Of a stretch of 64,000 nt of DNA, positions 1 through 8,613 are shown one piece after another; the stretch's first letter is position 1, and each line of letters starts with the position of its first letter. This stretch comes from VRUE01 sp963732225 (GTDB lineage: Bacteria; Actinomycetota; Thermoleophilia; Solirubrobacterales; 70-9). Position numbers and translations under genes: made by a program. The notes under the pieces were generated by a model, which was not told where the DNA came from, did no database searches, and saw nothing but the letters and a program-made list of their open reading frames with translations. The stretch spans positions 558,001 through 622,000 of the forward strand of contig CAVSYR010000005.1 of the NCBI GenBank assembly GCA_963732225.1, in the 5' to 3' direction.

Positions 1-671
1 CCGGCATCGTCGATGCCGGCGAAGGCGTGCGGCGCCGCGGCGGCGCGCACGGCGTCAACCGCGACCTGGACGTCACCGTCGGTGCGGTTCTTGAAACCGA
101 CCGGCATCGAGAGGCCGGAGGCAAGCTGACGGTGGGTCTGACTCTCGGTCGTACGAGCACCGATCGCCCCCCAGGAGACCGCGTCGGCGATGTACTGGGG
201 CGTGATCGGGTCGAGGAACTCGGTGCCGACCGGCAGGCCCAAGTCGAGCACTTCGAGCAGCAGCCGGCGGGCCACATGCAGGCCGGTGTTGACGTCGAGC
301 GAGCCGTCCAGATGGGGGTCGTTGATCAGGCCCTTCCAGCCGGTCGTCGTCCGCGGCTTCTCGAAGTAGACGCGCATCGCGATCAGCAGATCGCTGTTCA
401 GCTTTTGTGCCTGCTCGGCCAAACGGCCGGCGTAGTCCAGCGCCGCTGCCGGGTCGTGCACGCTGCAGGGCCCGACCACGACCAGCACGCGGTCGTCGCT
501 GCCGTCGAGCACGTTGCCGACTTCGCCGCGGCCACGCACCACGGCACTTTCGCGATCGTCTCCCAGCGGCAACTCCGTGAACAGCGCATCGGGCGAGACC
601 AGCTCCTCGATGCGTTCGATCCGCTGGTCGCGGACCCGGTCTCGCGTCTCCCCCTTCATCCCGATCATCAT
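1..671 (-). CDS. Class I (AroF/G/H-type) DAHP synthase, C-terminus cut by window edge
   Basis: Catalyses condensation of phosphoenolpyruvate and erythrose 4-phosphate, the first step of the shikimate pathway. About 223 N-terminal residues of a family usually near 350 are visible; the reading frame runs off the left edge. Clear family motifs are GPCSVHDP (about 67-74), FEKPRTTTGWKGL (about 103-115), GTEFLDPITPQYIAD (about 149-163) and GARTTESQTHRQLASGL (about 171-187), all typical of the E. coli-like type. The start at 671 is the first of two tandem ATGs and is preceded by GGAGGAAGG. It lies 258 bases downstream of the hisC-family gene on the same strand, next to chorismate mutase, which fits an aromatic amino-acid cluster. 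The allosteric specificity (Phe, Tyr or Trp) cannot be read here. Confidence 0.93.
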   Translation of the reverse strand, partial: MMIGMKGETRDRVRDQRIERIEELVSPDALFTELPLGDDRESAVVRGRGEVGNVLDGSDDRVLVVVGPCSVHDPAAALDYAGRLAEQAQKLNSDLLIAMRVYFEKPRTTTGWKGLINDPHLDGSLDVNTGLHVARRLLLEVLDLGLPVGTEFLDPITPQYIADAVSWGAIGARTTESQTHRQLASGLSMPVGFKNRTDGDVQVAVDAVRAAAAPHAFAGIDDA

Positions 672-928
672 CTTGCCTTCACCTTCCTCCACGTTCACAA
701 GCCTACTTCCGGTTTCCCCGCCGCACGTGACGGGTGAGTACGAGTAATTCCGGCGCCCGGGCCAGTTGCTTATTGCGGTGCGGCAGAGCCGCGAGGCCGG
801 ACGCCTAGCTAAATCGCCAGAAATAGGAGAAGCGCGCGTGGGCGAGCGCGGCGCCGGAGGCGCTGATGACGCTCGTCGTGTCGGCTGATTGCTTCACCTT
901 CCCTGACTTTGTAGCAGGTGAAGGAGTG

Positions 929-2023
929 CTAGTCGAGCAGTTCCGTCATCGCCGCGAGGAAGCGGCCGTTCTCCTCGGCGGTGCCGTAGGAGACGCGGAT
1001 GTGGCCGGGGTCGCCCAGCGGCGTGCCAGGACGAACCGCGATCTGGCGCTCAGCGAGGCCGGCGACCACATCGGCCTCCTCGGCGTCGCCGAGGTCGATC
1101 CAGGAGAAGTTGGCGTGGGTCTCGGCGGTGGCGAGGCCGAGCTCGCCCAGGCCCTCCTCGACCCGCAGGCGCTCGGCGATCGTGCTCTCGACCCGCTTCG
1201 TGACATCGTCCTGGTGCAGGATCGCCTCGGCCCCCGCCGCCTGGGCGAGTGCGTTGACGCTGAAGGGCTGGCGCACGGCGTCGATCGCGGCGCGGAACTT
1301 GGGTGAGCCCAGCGCGTAGCCGACCCGCAGGCCGGCGAGGCCGTAGCACTTGCTGAAGGTGCGCAGGACGACCAGGTTGGGCAGATCCGCCAGTAGGTCG
1401 ACGGCGGCGTCGACGTCGTCGTGAGTCTGGAACTCGACGTAGGCCTCGTCGAGGATCACGGTGACGTGGGATGGCAGTCCGGCGCAGAACTCAGCCACCT
1501 CGGCGGCGGGGACGTGGGTGCCGGTCGGATTGTTCGGGTTGCAGACGAGGACGAGCTGGGTCGCCGCGGTCACCTCGGCCGCCATCGCATCGAGGTCGTG
1601 GACGTCACCAGCAGCGAGCGGCACGCGGACCTCGCGGGCTCCGGTCAGCGCCGGCAGGTACGGGTACATCGAGAAGGCCGGCCAGGCGTAGAGGATCTCG
1701 GCGCCGGACTCGCAGAGCGCCTCCGCGGCGGCGAGCAGGATCTCGCAGGAGCCGTTGCCGACCGCGACCCGGGCCGGGTCGGTGTCGTAGCGCTCGGCGA
1801 TGCGGCGGCGCAGCAGCGTCGCGTCGGGGTCCGGGTAGCGGTTCATCGCCCCAGCGGCGGCGGCAATCGCCTCGATCACTTTTGGGTGCGGCGGGCGAGG
1901 CGACTCGTTGGAGGCGAGCTGGGCGATGCTGCCGGCAGCGATCGCCTCGGGCGCCTGCCCGGTCGGGACTCCAGCCTGGTAGCCCGGCATGCGGGCGAGC
2001 TTCTCGGCAAAGGTGACGCTCAT
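929..2023 (-). CDS. hisC: HisC-family PLP aminotransferase (histidinol-phosphate or aromatic aminotransferase)
   Basis: Fold-type I aminotransferase of 364 residues. Visible motifs are LASNESP (about 37-42), CNPNNPTGT (161-169), DEAYVEF (192-198) and RTFSKCYGLAGLRVGY (221-236), whose Lys225 should form the PLP Schiff base. Family knowledge gives histidinol-phosphate transaminase, but HisC homologues beside chorismate mutase and DAHP synthase often act on phenylpyruvate or arogenate-type aromatic substrates, and that is my preferred reading from context. I take the ATG at 2023: an upstream start at 2071 would overlap the end of aroH by 26 bases, and the protein then starts MSVTFAEKL as expected. 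No strong ribosome-binding site is seen, so translation may depend on coupling to aroH, 22 bases upstream. Confidence 0.88.
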   Translation of the reverse strand: MSVTFAEKLARMPGYQAGVPTGQAPEAIAAGSIAQLASNESPRPPHPKVIEAIAAAAGAMNRYPDPDATLLRRRIAERYDTDPARVAVGNGSCEILLAAAEALCESGAEILYAWPAFSMYPYLPALTGAREVRVPLAAGDVHDLDAMAAEVTAATQLVLVCNPNNPTGTHVPAAEVAEFCAGLPSHVTVILDEAYVEFQTHDDVDAAVDLLADLPNLVVLRTFSKCYGLAGLRVGYALGSPKFRAAIDAVRQPFSVNALAQAAGAEAILHQDDVTKRVESTIAERLRVEEGLGELGLATAETHANFSWIDLGDAEEADVVAGLAERQIAVRPGTPLGDPGHIRVSYGTAEENGRFLAAMTELLD

Positions 2024-2045
2024 CGCACCATTGTGCCGGGCCGCT

Positions 2046-2420
2046 TTACTGCGCGGCGTGAAGGTCGGCACGCAGCTCCTGCGTTGCGCCTAAGTACACG
2101 TGATCCGGCTTGTGGCCGACCAGGGCGTAGTAGTGGACCATCATCCTGATCACCCGTGGCATCGCCCCCGGCACGTCGATCTCACGGGCACAGATCAACG
2201 GCACCGTGTCGAGGCCGAGCCGGCGCGCCGCGACGGCGGGGAACTCGGCATCGAGGTCCTCCGTCGTCGTGAAGAGGCAGCTGACCATCGCCTCGGCACC
2301 GAGTTCGTTGCGGTCGAGCAACTCGCGCATCAGGTCCTCGGTCGCCCCGACGATCGCGTCCGCCTCGTTGGCGCTGGCCTGCACGGCCCCGCGGACCGCG
2401 AAGAGGCGTTCCTCACTCAT
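2046..2420 (-). CDS. aroH: Monofunctional chorismate mutase, AroH type
   Basis: Converts chorismate to prephenate, the branch point to phenylalanine and tyrosine. The 124-residue length matches the trimeric Bacillus AroH family, not the helical AroQ type. Diagnostic segments are FAVRGAVQASANEADAI near the N-terminus (active-site Arg in RGA), TEDLDAEFPAVAAR in the middle and VPLICAREIDVPGAMPRVIR followed by HVYLGATQELRADL. The ATG overlaps the rluB stop as ATGA, so the two are translationally coupled. It is followed by the HisC-family aminotransferase, making a short chorismate-to-aromatic amino acid run. Confidence 0.93.
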   Translation of the reverse strand: MSEERLFAVRGAVQASANEADAIVGATEDLMRELLDRNELGAEAMVSCLFTTTEDLDAEFPAVAARRLGLDTVPLICAREIDVPGAMPRVIRMMVHYYALVGHKPDHVYLGATQELRADLHAAQ

Positions 2421-3112
2421 CGTTTGGAATCTTCCCAGAGCCGGGCGATGTCCTTCTCCCCGAGCCGCCGCGCCTGCCCCTGGCTGAGCCGGCCGAGCTC
2501 GATCGGTCCGAAGCGCACTCGCCGCAGCTTCACTACCCGGTTGCCAATCGCCTCCGCCATCCGCCGCACCTGCCGGTTGCGCCCCTCGCGCAAAACGATC
2601 TCGATCTCCCGCTCACCAATCCGCTGAATCTCCGCCGGCGCCGTCATCCCGTCATCGAGCTCCACCCCCCGCTGCAGCCGCCCCAAATCCGCATCAGAAG
2701 GGGGCCGCCGCAGCTCCGCCCGATAAGCCTTGCGCACCCCATATCGCGGATGCGTCAACCGATTCGCCAGCTCACCGTCGTTCGTCAACAGCAACAGCCC
2801 GGTCGATTCAGCATCGAGCCGCCCCACCGGATAGAGCCGCGCCGTCGTATCGACAAGTTCCACGACGGCAGGCCTGCCCCCAGGTTCCCGAGCGGTTGAG
2901 ACAACCCCCGCCGGCTTGTTGACCGCCCAAACCTCCCGAGCCTCAGTCCCAACCAAGCTCCCGTCGACCCGCACCTCATCAGCATCGGTCACGTCCCTTG
3001 CGGGGTCCGTCACGACCTTCCCGCCGACCCTGACCCGCCCTTTGGAGATGATCACCTCAGCTTTACGCCGCGAAGCGACCCCTCCATGAGCGAGAAACTT
3101 GGCGAGCCTCAA
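2417..3112 (-). CDS. rluB: Large-subunit rRNA pseudouridine synthase, RluB/RsuA family
   Basis: Isomerises a uridine in 23S rRNA (RluB subgroup by neighbourhood). The 231-residue protein has an N-terminal S4 RNA-binding domain (RLAKFLAHGGVASRRKAEVI, about 2-21), then the catalytic domain with GRLDAESTGLLLLTNDG (about 97-113), where the aspartate of GRLD is the conserved catalytic residue. KAYRAEL and GRNRQVRRM follow as usual. The start is TTG, overlapping the scpB stop as TTGA. The scpA-scpB-rluB order is a classic bacterial arrangement, which supports the RluB assignment. Confidence 0.92.
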   Translation of the reverse strand: MRLAKFLAHGGVASRRKAEVIISKGRVRVGGKVVTDPARDVTDADEVRVDGSLVGTEAREVWAVNKPAGVVSTAREPGGRPAVVELVDTTARLYPVGRLDAESTGLLLLTNDGELANRLTHPRYGVRKAYRAELRRPPSDADLGRLQRGVELDDGMTAPAEIQRIGEREIEIVLREGRNRQVRRMAEAIGNRVVKLRRVRFGPIELGRLSQGQARRLGEKDIARLWEDSKR

Positions 3113-3681
3113 GGCTCGCTGCGCTGCTCGCCAGCCTTGAGCAGCCGCTCCCGCAGCTCCCGCTCATCCTCCGGCGTCGGATCGAACTTCGACGGATCAG
3201 GCAACGCGTCCAACCCTGCGAGTCCAAAGAGCCGCTCGAAGAGCTCCGTCGTCTTGAAGATCGCCGCGCCGAACTGCGAGCGCCCCGACTCCTCGATCAG
3301 CCCCCGCTCGGCCAGCGTCTGCACCGCCGACTCGGAGGTAACGCCGCGAATCCGCGCCACCTCGGGGCGGGTGACCGGCTGCAGGTAGGCGACGATCGCC
3401 AGCGTCTCGGCCTGGGCCTGGGTCAGCGGCGGCGTCCGTGGCTTGGCCAGCAGGCGACGGGCGGCCGCCTCGCTGGCGGGATCGCTGGCCAGGGCGAAGC
3501 CGCCGGCGACCTCGCGCAGGACGACGCCGCGCTTGCCCTCGGCGAGGTCCTCGCGCAGCAGCGCGATCGCCTCGTCGACCTGGCCCTCGGTGGACTCGGT
3601 CGCCTCGGCCAGGTCGCGCGCGTTGACCGGCTGCGGCGAGAGGAAGAGCAGCGCCTCGATCGTCCGGGTCAGGTCACTCAC
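3109..3681 (-). CDS. scpB: Segregation and condensation protein B
   Basis: Winged-helix subunit of the SMC-ScpA-ScpB condensin, acting on nucleoid compaction and chromosome segregation. 190 residues, normal for ScpB. The N-terminus (TRTIEALLFLSPQPVNARDLA) and the central LTQAQAETLAIVAYLQPVTR segment followed by EVARIRGV are the family hallmarks. The ATG overlaps the scpA stop by 4 bases. A 9-bp inverted repeat lies within the last codons near 3106-3140 but looks incidental. Confidence 0.94.
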   Translation of the reverse strand: MSDLTRTIEALLFLSPQPVNARDLAEATESTEGQVDEAIALLREDLAEGKRGVVLREVAGGFALASDPASEAAARRLLAKPRTPPLTQAQAETLAIVAYLQPVTRPEVARIRGVTSESAVQTLAERGLIEESGRSQFGAAIFKTTELFERLFGLAGLDALPDPSKFDPTPEDERELRERLLKAGEQRSEP

Positions 3682-4409
3682 TCCTGGACCTCCTGCTTGT
3701 GGATCTGGATCGGGCCGAAGGGCTTGGACTGCTCCCAGGTCGCCTCCCCTTTGCGGTACATCTCGAGCAGGGCGAAGAGCGTGACCGCCTGGGTGAGGCG
3801 GTCCTCCTCGCCGAACTGCTCGTCGAAGTCGATGCTGGCGTGGCCGCGCAGCGCCTCGCGCAGGGCGCGCAGCCGTTTTTCCAGCGAGACGGTCGGGCGG
3901 ATGTGGTCGAGGTTCAGCTCCGGCGGAATCACCAGCAGGTCGCCGAGGGCGGCGCCGAGCCGTTCCGGGTCATAGACCGCGGTCGCCGCGTCAAGCGCGA
4001 CCTTGCGCAGCTCCGGCGGCAGCGGCGCCGAGCGGTAGAGGTAGCCGCGCTCGGCCTCAAAGCGCTGCTCCAGCACGGCGGCGGCGTCGCGGTAGCGGCG
4101 GTACTCGAGCAGGCGGGCGACCAGCTCCTCGACCGCCTCCTCGGGGGTACGGTCTTCCAGCCCCTCCTCATCGCCCGGCAGCAGCAGGCGCGACTTCAGC
4201 TCCAGCAGCGAGGCGATCAGGACGAGGAACTCGGTGGCGACGTCGAGCTCCAGCTCCTCGGTTTGCTCGAGGTGCTCGACGTAGGCGACGACGACCTCGG
4301 CCAGCTCGACCTCGAGCAGGCTGACCTCCTCGCGCAGGACGACCGCCATCAGCAGGTCGAACGGACCGGCGAAGACGTCGAGGTCGAGGTCCAGCTCGGC
4401 GACGGTCAC
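3678..4409 (-). CDS. scpA: Segregation and condensation protein A
   Basis: Kleisin subunit that bridges SMC heads. 243 residues, with the typical N-terminal FAGPFDLLMAVVLREEVSLLEV (helical kleisin N-domain, about 13-34), a central acidic region (LLLPGDEEGLEDRTPEEAVEELVARLLEYR) and a C-terminal winged helix (TQAVTLFALLEMYRKGEATWEQ). The GTG start at 4409 is followed at once by a coherent ScpA sequence. It lies 33 bases downstream of trpS and overlaps scpB by 4 bases. Confidence 0.93.
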   Translation of the reverse strand: MTVAELDLDLDVFAGPFDLLMAVVLREEVSLLEVELAEVVVAYVEHLEQTEELELDVATEFLVLIASLLELKSRLLLPGDEEGLEDRTPEEAVEELVARLLEYRRYRDAAAVLEQRFEAERGYLYRSAPLPPELRKVALDAATAVYDPERLGAALGDLLVIPPELNLDHIRPTVSLEKRLRALREALRGHASIDFDEQFGEEDRLTQAVTLFALLEMYRKGEATWEQSKPFGPIQIHKQEVQE

Positions 4410-4442
4410 CCCGGCACCGTAACGCGCGGAAGCGACGGCGAG

Positions 4443-5435
4443 CTAGGCGGAGCCGAAACCCATGCGCTCGCGGACGTCGGCCACGGTCGGCGCGGCGATC
4501 GCGCGGGCCTTCTCCGCGCCAGCGGCGAGGATCGCCTCCAGCGCCGCCTCGTCGGGGCGCAGCTCGGCGTAGCGCTCGCGGACCGGGGCCAGGTAGTCGA
4601 CGACCGCCTCGGCCACAGCCTGCTTGAAGTCGCCGTAGCCGGCGCCCTCGAACTCGGCCTCGACGGCGGCCGGCTCGACGCCACGAGCGACCGCGTAGAC
4701 GTCGATCAGGTTGGTGATGCCGGGCTTGTCGGGCGCCCGCCGCACCTCGCGGCCGGAGTCGGTGACAGCACTGCCGAACTTCTTGCGGATCGCCCCAGGC
4801 TCTTCGAGCACAAGCACCGTGCCAGCCTCGGTGCCGCCGGTGGTCGACATCTTCCGCTCGGGCTCCTGCAGGTCCATGATCCGCGCCCCAACCTCAGGGA
4901 TGCGCATATCCGGCACAACCAGGGTCTCGCCGAAGCGCTCGTTGAAGCGGCGGGCGATCTCGCGCATCAGCTCGACGTGCTGGCGCTGGTCGTCGCCGAC
5001 CGGCACCTCGGTCGCCCGATAAGCGAGCACGTCGGCGGCCATCAGCACCGGGTAGAAGAAGAGCGCCGCCGAGACCAGTTCCTGCTTCGCCGACTTGTCC
5101 TTGAACTGGGTCATGCGGTTGAGATCGCCGTGCGAGGTGACCGCTGAGAGCAGCCAGGTCAGCTCGCTGTGCTCGGGCACGTCGGACTGGCGGAAGAAGA
5201 TGCAGCGCTCCGGGTCGAGGCCGGCGGCGAGCAGGATCGCGGCCGTGTCGTAGAGCCGCTCGCGCAGCTCAGGCGGGTCGTAGGCAACCGAGATCGCGTG
5301 CAGGTCAACGACGCAGAAGATCGCCGGCTCGCCACGATCCTGGCCCTCGACGTACTGGCGGATCGCGCCTATGTAGTTGCCCAAGTGCTTGCGGCCGGTG
5401 GGTTGGATCCCTGAGAAGACGATTGGCTTCGTCAC
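4443..5435 (-). CDS. trpS: Tryptophanyl-tRNA synthetase
   Basis: Class I aminoacyl-tRNA synthetase charging tRNA-Trp; 330 residues, the normal bacterial size. The HIGH-equivalent is KHLGN (16-20) within SGIQPTGRKHLGNYIGA, and the KMSKS-equivalent is KMSTT (195-199). VPVGDDQRQHVELMREIARRFN is the conserved adenylate/tRNA region. It opens a downstream run trpS-scpA-scpB-rluB-aroH. ATG start at 5435. Confidence 0.96.
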   Translation of the reverse strand: MTKPIVFSGIQPTGRKHLGNYIGAIRQYVEGQDRGEPAIFCVVDLHAISVAYDPPELRERLYDTAAILLAAGLDPERCIFFRQSDVPEHSELTWLLSAVTSHGDLNRMTQFKDKSAKQELVSAALFFYPVLMAADVLAYRATEVPVGDDQRQHVELMREIARRFNERFGETLVVPDMRIPEVGARIMDLQEPERKMSTTGGTEAGTVLVLEEPGAIRKKFGSAVTDSGREVRRAPDKPGITNLIDVYAVARGVEPAAVEAEFEGAGYGDFKQAVAEAVVDYLAPVRERYAELRPDEAALEAILAAGAEKARAIAAPTVADVRERMGFGSA

Positions 5436-5464
5436 GGGCGGCAGCCTACGTCAGAGCCAGGCGC

Positions 5465-7069
5465 TCAAGCGGGCTCGGCGGCGGGCTCTTGGGCGCAGTC
5501 AGCGTCAGCTCCGTGGCCGCACTCGCCGGCCTGAGCCGATCCGCGGCTGGCGATCGCTTCGACTTTGCGCTTGGGGTTCTCGATGCCAAAGCCGGAGACG
5601 GTGCCGCCGACGATCATCAGGATGCCGGCGATGCCGATGCCCAGGTGGAAGGCCGAGGTGGAGGCGTCGGCGGATGCGGTGCTCACGCGAGCCGCTTGCG
5701 ATGGCGGCAGCTTGTTGGTTTTCGGCACTGCCAAGGGTTGGGCCTTGGCGTTGGAGACGATGTGCTCGGCGCGCGGGCCGAGCGGGCGGTCGCCGAGGTT
5801 GTTGTCGAGGGTCGAGCCGAAGTAGGCCGAGATCACCGCACCGAGCACGGCGATCGCCAGCAGGCCGGCGACTCGCGAGACGCCGTTGTTGACGCCGGAG
5901 GCGATGCCGACGTGTCGTTCCTCGACCGAGTCGAGCACCGTCGCGGTCAGCGGCGCGACGGTGGCGGAGAGGCCGAGGCCGAAGACGAGGATCGCCGGCA
6001 GCACGTCGGTGACGTAGTCGGCGTTGGCGCCGATCCGCAGCATCAGCAGCAGGCCGAGGCCGCCGACGACCGGGCCGATCGTCATCGGCAGCCGCGGGCC
6101 GGTGCCGGAGGCCAGTTTGCCCCAGCGCGGCGAGAGCAAGAAGAGGATCAGCGAGATCGGGGTCGTCGCCAGGCCGGCCTCCAGCGGCGAGTAGCCGGCC
6201 ACCTGCTGGAGGAAGAGGCCGACGAAGAAGAGTCCGCCGATCAAGCCGGCATAAGTCGAGAGCGTGGTCAGGTTGGCGACGGCGAAGTTGCGGATCCTGA
6301 ACAGGCCGAGGTCGAGCATCGGGTGGCGGGCGCGCATCTCGTGCAGGACGAAGAGGACGAAGCAGGCGATCCCGCCGATGAAGGGGATCCAGACCATCGG
6401 GTCGCCCCAGCCGCGGGTCGGCTGCTCGATCAGGGCGAAGACCGGGCCGCCGAGGCCAGCGGCCGAGAGCCCGATCCCGGTCCAGTCGATGCCGCGGAAG
6501 GCGTCGGGGTCGCGGCTCTCCTCGACCGAGTGCAGGGTCAGCGCCACAGTCCCTGCGATCAGCGGCAGGTTGACCCAGAAGATCGCCCGCCAGGAGGTGA
6601 GCCCGATCAGCGCACCCCCTCCGGCCGGCCCGATCACGGTGGCGATCCCGGTCCAGGCGGTCCAGGTCCCCACCGCCTTGCCGCGCGCGGCCCCCTCGAA
6701 GGTGGCGGCGACGATCGCCAGCGAGCCCGGCACCAGCAGCGCCCCGGCGATCCCCTGCAGGGCGCGGGCGGCGATCAGGAACTCGACCGTCGGCGCGATC
6801 GCGCAGAGCGCCGAGGTGGCGCCGAAGGCGATCAGGCCCATGACGAACATCCGCCGCCGGCCAAACTGGTCGCCCAGCGAGCCACCGACCAGGAGCAGCG
6901 AGACCAGGGTGAGCATGTAGGCCTCGACCACCCACTGCTGCCCGGCAAGCCCGGCGTTGAGCCCGTCGGCTATCGCCGGCAGGGCGACGTTGACCACGGT
7001 CGAGTCGAGGAAGACGACCGTCGAGCCGAGGATCGTCGCGACCAGGGTCAGGCGCTGCGAGCGGGACAC
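5465..7069 (-). CDS. MFS drug efflux transporter, DHA2 (14-helix EmrB/QacA) family
   Basis: Proton-coupled multidrug exporter of the inner membrane. 534 residues with about 14 hydrophobic segments. Motif A is GSLGDQFGRRRMFVMG (about 63-78) and the DHA2 motif C-like stretch is LLVPGSLAIVAATF (about 115-128). The N-terminus (LVATILGSTVVFLDSTVVNVALP) is the standard DHA2 first helix. The start is GTG at 7069. The soluble C-terminal tail ends in an acidic, Cys-containing segment. Substrate cannot be inferred. It is transcribed after fetAB but separated by 21 bases, so co-transcription is possible. Confidence 0.92.
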   Translation of the reverse strand: MSRSQRLTLVATILGSTVVFLDSTVVNVALPAIADGLNAGLAGQQWVVEAYMLTLVSLLLVGGSLGDQFGRRRMFVMGLIAFGATSALCAIAPTVEFLIAARALQGIAGALLVPGSLAIVAATFEGAARGKAVGTWTAWTGIATVIGPAGGGALIGLTSWRAIFWVNLPLIAGTVALTLHSVEESRDPDAFRGIDWTGIGLSAAGLGGPVFALIEQPTRGWGDPMVWIPFIGGIACFVLFVLHEMRARHPMLDLGLFRIRNFAVANLTTLSTYAGLIGGLFFVGLFLQQVAGYSPLEAGLATTPISLILFLLSPRWGKLASGTGPRLPMTIGPVVGGLGLLLMLRIGANADYVTDVLPAILVFGLGLSATVAPLTATVLDSVEERHVGIASGVNNGVSRVAGLLAIAVLGAVISAYFGSTLDNNLGDRPLGPRAEHIVSNAKAQPLAVPKTNKLPPSQAARVSTASADASTSAFHLGIGIAGILMIVGGTVSGFGIENPKRKVEAIASRGSAQAGECGHGADADCAQEPAAEPA

Positions 7070-7090
7070 CCGTCGAGTGTAGGACGCGCC

Positions 7091-7858
7091 TCAGATTTCG
7101 CGCAGTTGCTCCGCCGGAGTGAAGAAGTTTCGATAAGCGAGCGCGGTGGCGACAAGGCCGGCGATCGCGACGCTGCCGAGCAGGGCGTAGAGCAGGATCA
7201 GCTGCAGGCGCACGGCGTCGGTCGGGCTGGCGCCGGCGAGCAGCATGCCGACCATCGTGCCGGGGAAGAAGATCAGGCCGGTGGTCTTGGTCGAGTCGAC
7301 CAGGGTGATCATCCCCGAGCGCAGGGCGCGGCGGACGAACGGGGCGGCGGCCTCCTGGGCGGTGGCGCCGAGGGCCAGGGTCGCCTCGATCTTGGCTCGC
7401 GAGTCGACCATCTCATCGCCGAGCCGGTTCAGCGCCACCGCCGAGGCGGTCATCGCGTTGCCGATCACCATGCCGCCAACCGGGACCAGGTAACGGGCGG
7501 TCGGTTCGAAGACGCCGAGGGCGACGATGAGGCCGAGGGTGGTGCCGCCGGCCAGGGCCAGCGCGATCAGCAGCGGCCAGAAGGCGCCCGGCACCTTCTT
7601 CGCCCGGCTACGCGCGGTGAGCGCGCCGAAGACGACCATCACCGCCAGCAGGGCGAAGACGAGCCAGAGCGAGTCGGCCTCGAAGATCAGCTTGATCGCG
7701 TAGCCGATCGCGGTCAGCTGGACGAAGGAGCGCACGGTGGCGATGCCGATGTCGCGCTCGAGGTCGGCCTTCTGCCAGTAGGAGATCGCGGCGGCGAGGA
7801 CCACGAGGGCGAGCGAAGCCGCGACCTGGCCCGGGCTGAGGTGGATCGAGGTGCTCAG
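7091..7858 (-). CDS. fetB: FetB-like ABC exporter permease (UPF0014), probable CTG start
   Basis: Membrane partner of the ATPase encoded just upstream; the FetAB/YbbLM family exports iron or is linked to metal/oxidative stress resistance. Up to 255 residues with about six membrane segments. The conserved core includes DIGIATVRSFVQLTAIGYAIKLIF, PVGGMVIGNAMTASAVALNRL and GMITLVDSTKTTGLIFFPGTMVGMLLAG. The first ATG/GTG in frame is GTG at 7804, but that would remove most of the first helix. The frame stays open to a CTG at 7858 that overlaps the fetA stop as CTGA and has GGAGG 7 bases upstream. I therefore prefer the CTG start; GTG 7804 is the fallback. Confidence 0.85.
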   Translation of the reverse strand: MSTSIHLSPGQVAASLALVVLAAAISYWQKADLERDIGIATVRSFVQLTAIGYAIKLIFEADSLWLVFALLAVMVVFGALTARSRAKKVPGAFWPLLIALALAGGTTLGLIVALGVFEPTARYLVPVGGMVIGNAMTASAVALNRLGDEMVDSRAKIEATLALGATAQEAAAPFVRRALRSGMITLVDSTKTTGLIFFPGTMVGMLLAGASPTDAVRLQLILLYALLGSVAIAGLVATALAYRNFFTPAEQLREI

Positions 7859-8511
7859 GCCATCACCTCCTCAATCGGGCCGGACTCGATCGCCCGGCCC
7901 TGCTCGAGCCGCACCACCCAATTGCCCAAGCGGCGCGCCTGCTCGGGGTCGTGGCTGACCAGGACGATCGAGATATCAAGCGCCCGGCGCAGCTCGGCGA
8001 GGGTCGCCTCGATCGCGTCACGAGTGGTGTGATCGAGGGCCGAGGTCGGCTCATCGAGCAACAAGACGACGGGTTCCTGGGCAAGGGCGCGGGCCAACAT
8101 CGCCCGCTGCTGCTCGCCGACCGAGAGCTTGGCGACGTCGCGCGCGGCGAAGTCCGGGTCAAGTCCGGCAAGGAGCAGGCAGCGCTCGGCGTCCAGCTCC
8201 TTGCCCGCAAGGCTCGCCGCGTAAGCCAGGTTGGACTCGACGGTCCCCTCCAGCAGTGCCGGCAGCTGCGGCACCAGCGAGACCTCGCGCCGCAGGGCCA
8301 GCGGTTCGTACTCGATAAGTGACTTGCCGCGGAAGAGGATCGTCCCCGAGTCCGGGTCGGCGAGCCGGTTGAGCAGGCGCAGCAGGGTCGACTTGCCCGC
8401 CCCCGAGGGACCGACGATCGCGGTCGAACCGGCCGGGATCGTGGCGTCGAGCGAGTCGAGGACGCGGCGATCGCCGCGGGTCAGGCTGACCTCGCTCAAC
8501 TCGAACAGCAC
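7855..8511 (-). CDS. fetA: FetA-like ABC transporter ATP-binding protein
   Basis: ATPase that energises the FetB-like permease. 218 residues from the GTG at 8511. Walker A is GPSGAGKST, the signature is LSVGEQQRAMLARAL (a GEQQ variant of LSGGQ, usual in this family), Walker B is VVLLLDEPTSALD and the H-loop is VSHD. The open frame continues far upstream without similarity to ABC proteins, and VLFELSEVSLTRGDRRVL is the natural ABC N-terminus, so the shorter start was chosen. It overlaps fetB by 4 bases and is divergent from ku across about 100 bases that must hold both promoters. Confidence 0.9.
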   Translation of the reverse strand: MLFELSEVSLTRGDRRVLDSLDATIPAGSTAIVGPSGAGKSTLLRLLNRLADPDSGTILFRGKSLIEYEPLALRREVSLVPQLPALLEGTVESNLAYAASLAGKELDAERCLLLAGLDPDFAARDVAKLSVGEQQRAMLARALAQEPVVLLLDEPTSALDHTTRDAIEATLAELRRALDISIVLVSHDPEQARRLGNWVVRLEQGRAIESGPIEEVMA

Positions 8512-8613
8512 CGGCGGATGATCCCACCGCGCCGAGCGCAAGATGCCTCTCGCTGCCGTCCCCCGCTTTGCCGTGGGTGCAAGCGACTGGAACAATCGGG
8601 TAGGTGAACGCCG

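Noticed and set aside
892..923. 8-bp inverted repeat after hisC as a terminator
   Set aside because: Short stem, 16-base loop and no U-tract; the 672-928 gap otherwise shows no structure or small gene I can support.
5423..8032. Very long open frame on the plus strand (869 codons)
   Set aside because: It is antisense to the MFS and FetB genes; composition is the Asp/Arg/Gln-rich pattern produced by reading GC-rich genes on the wrong strand. No domains.
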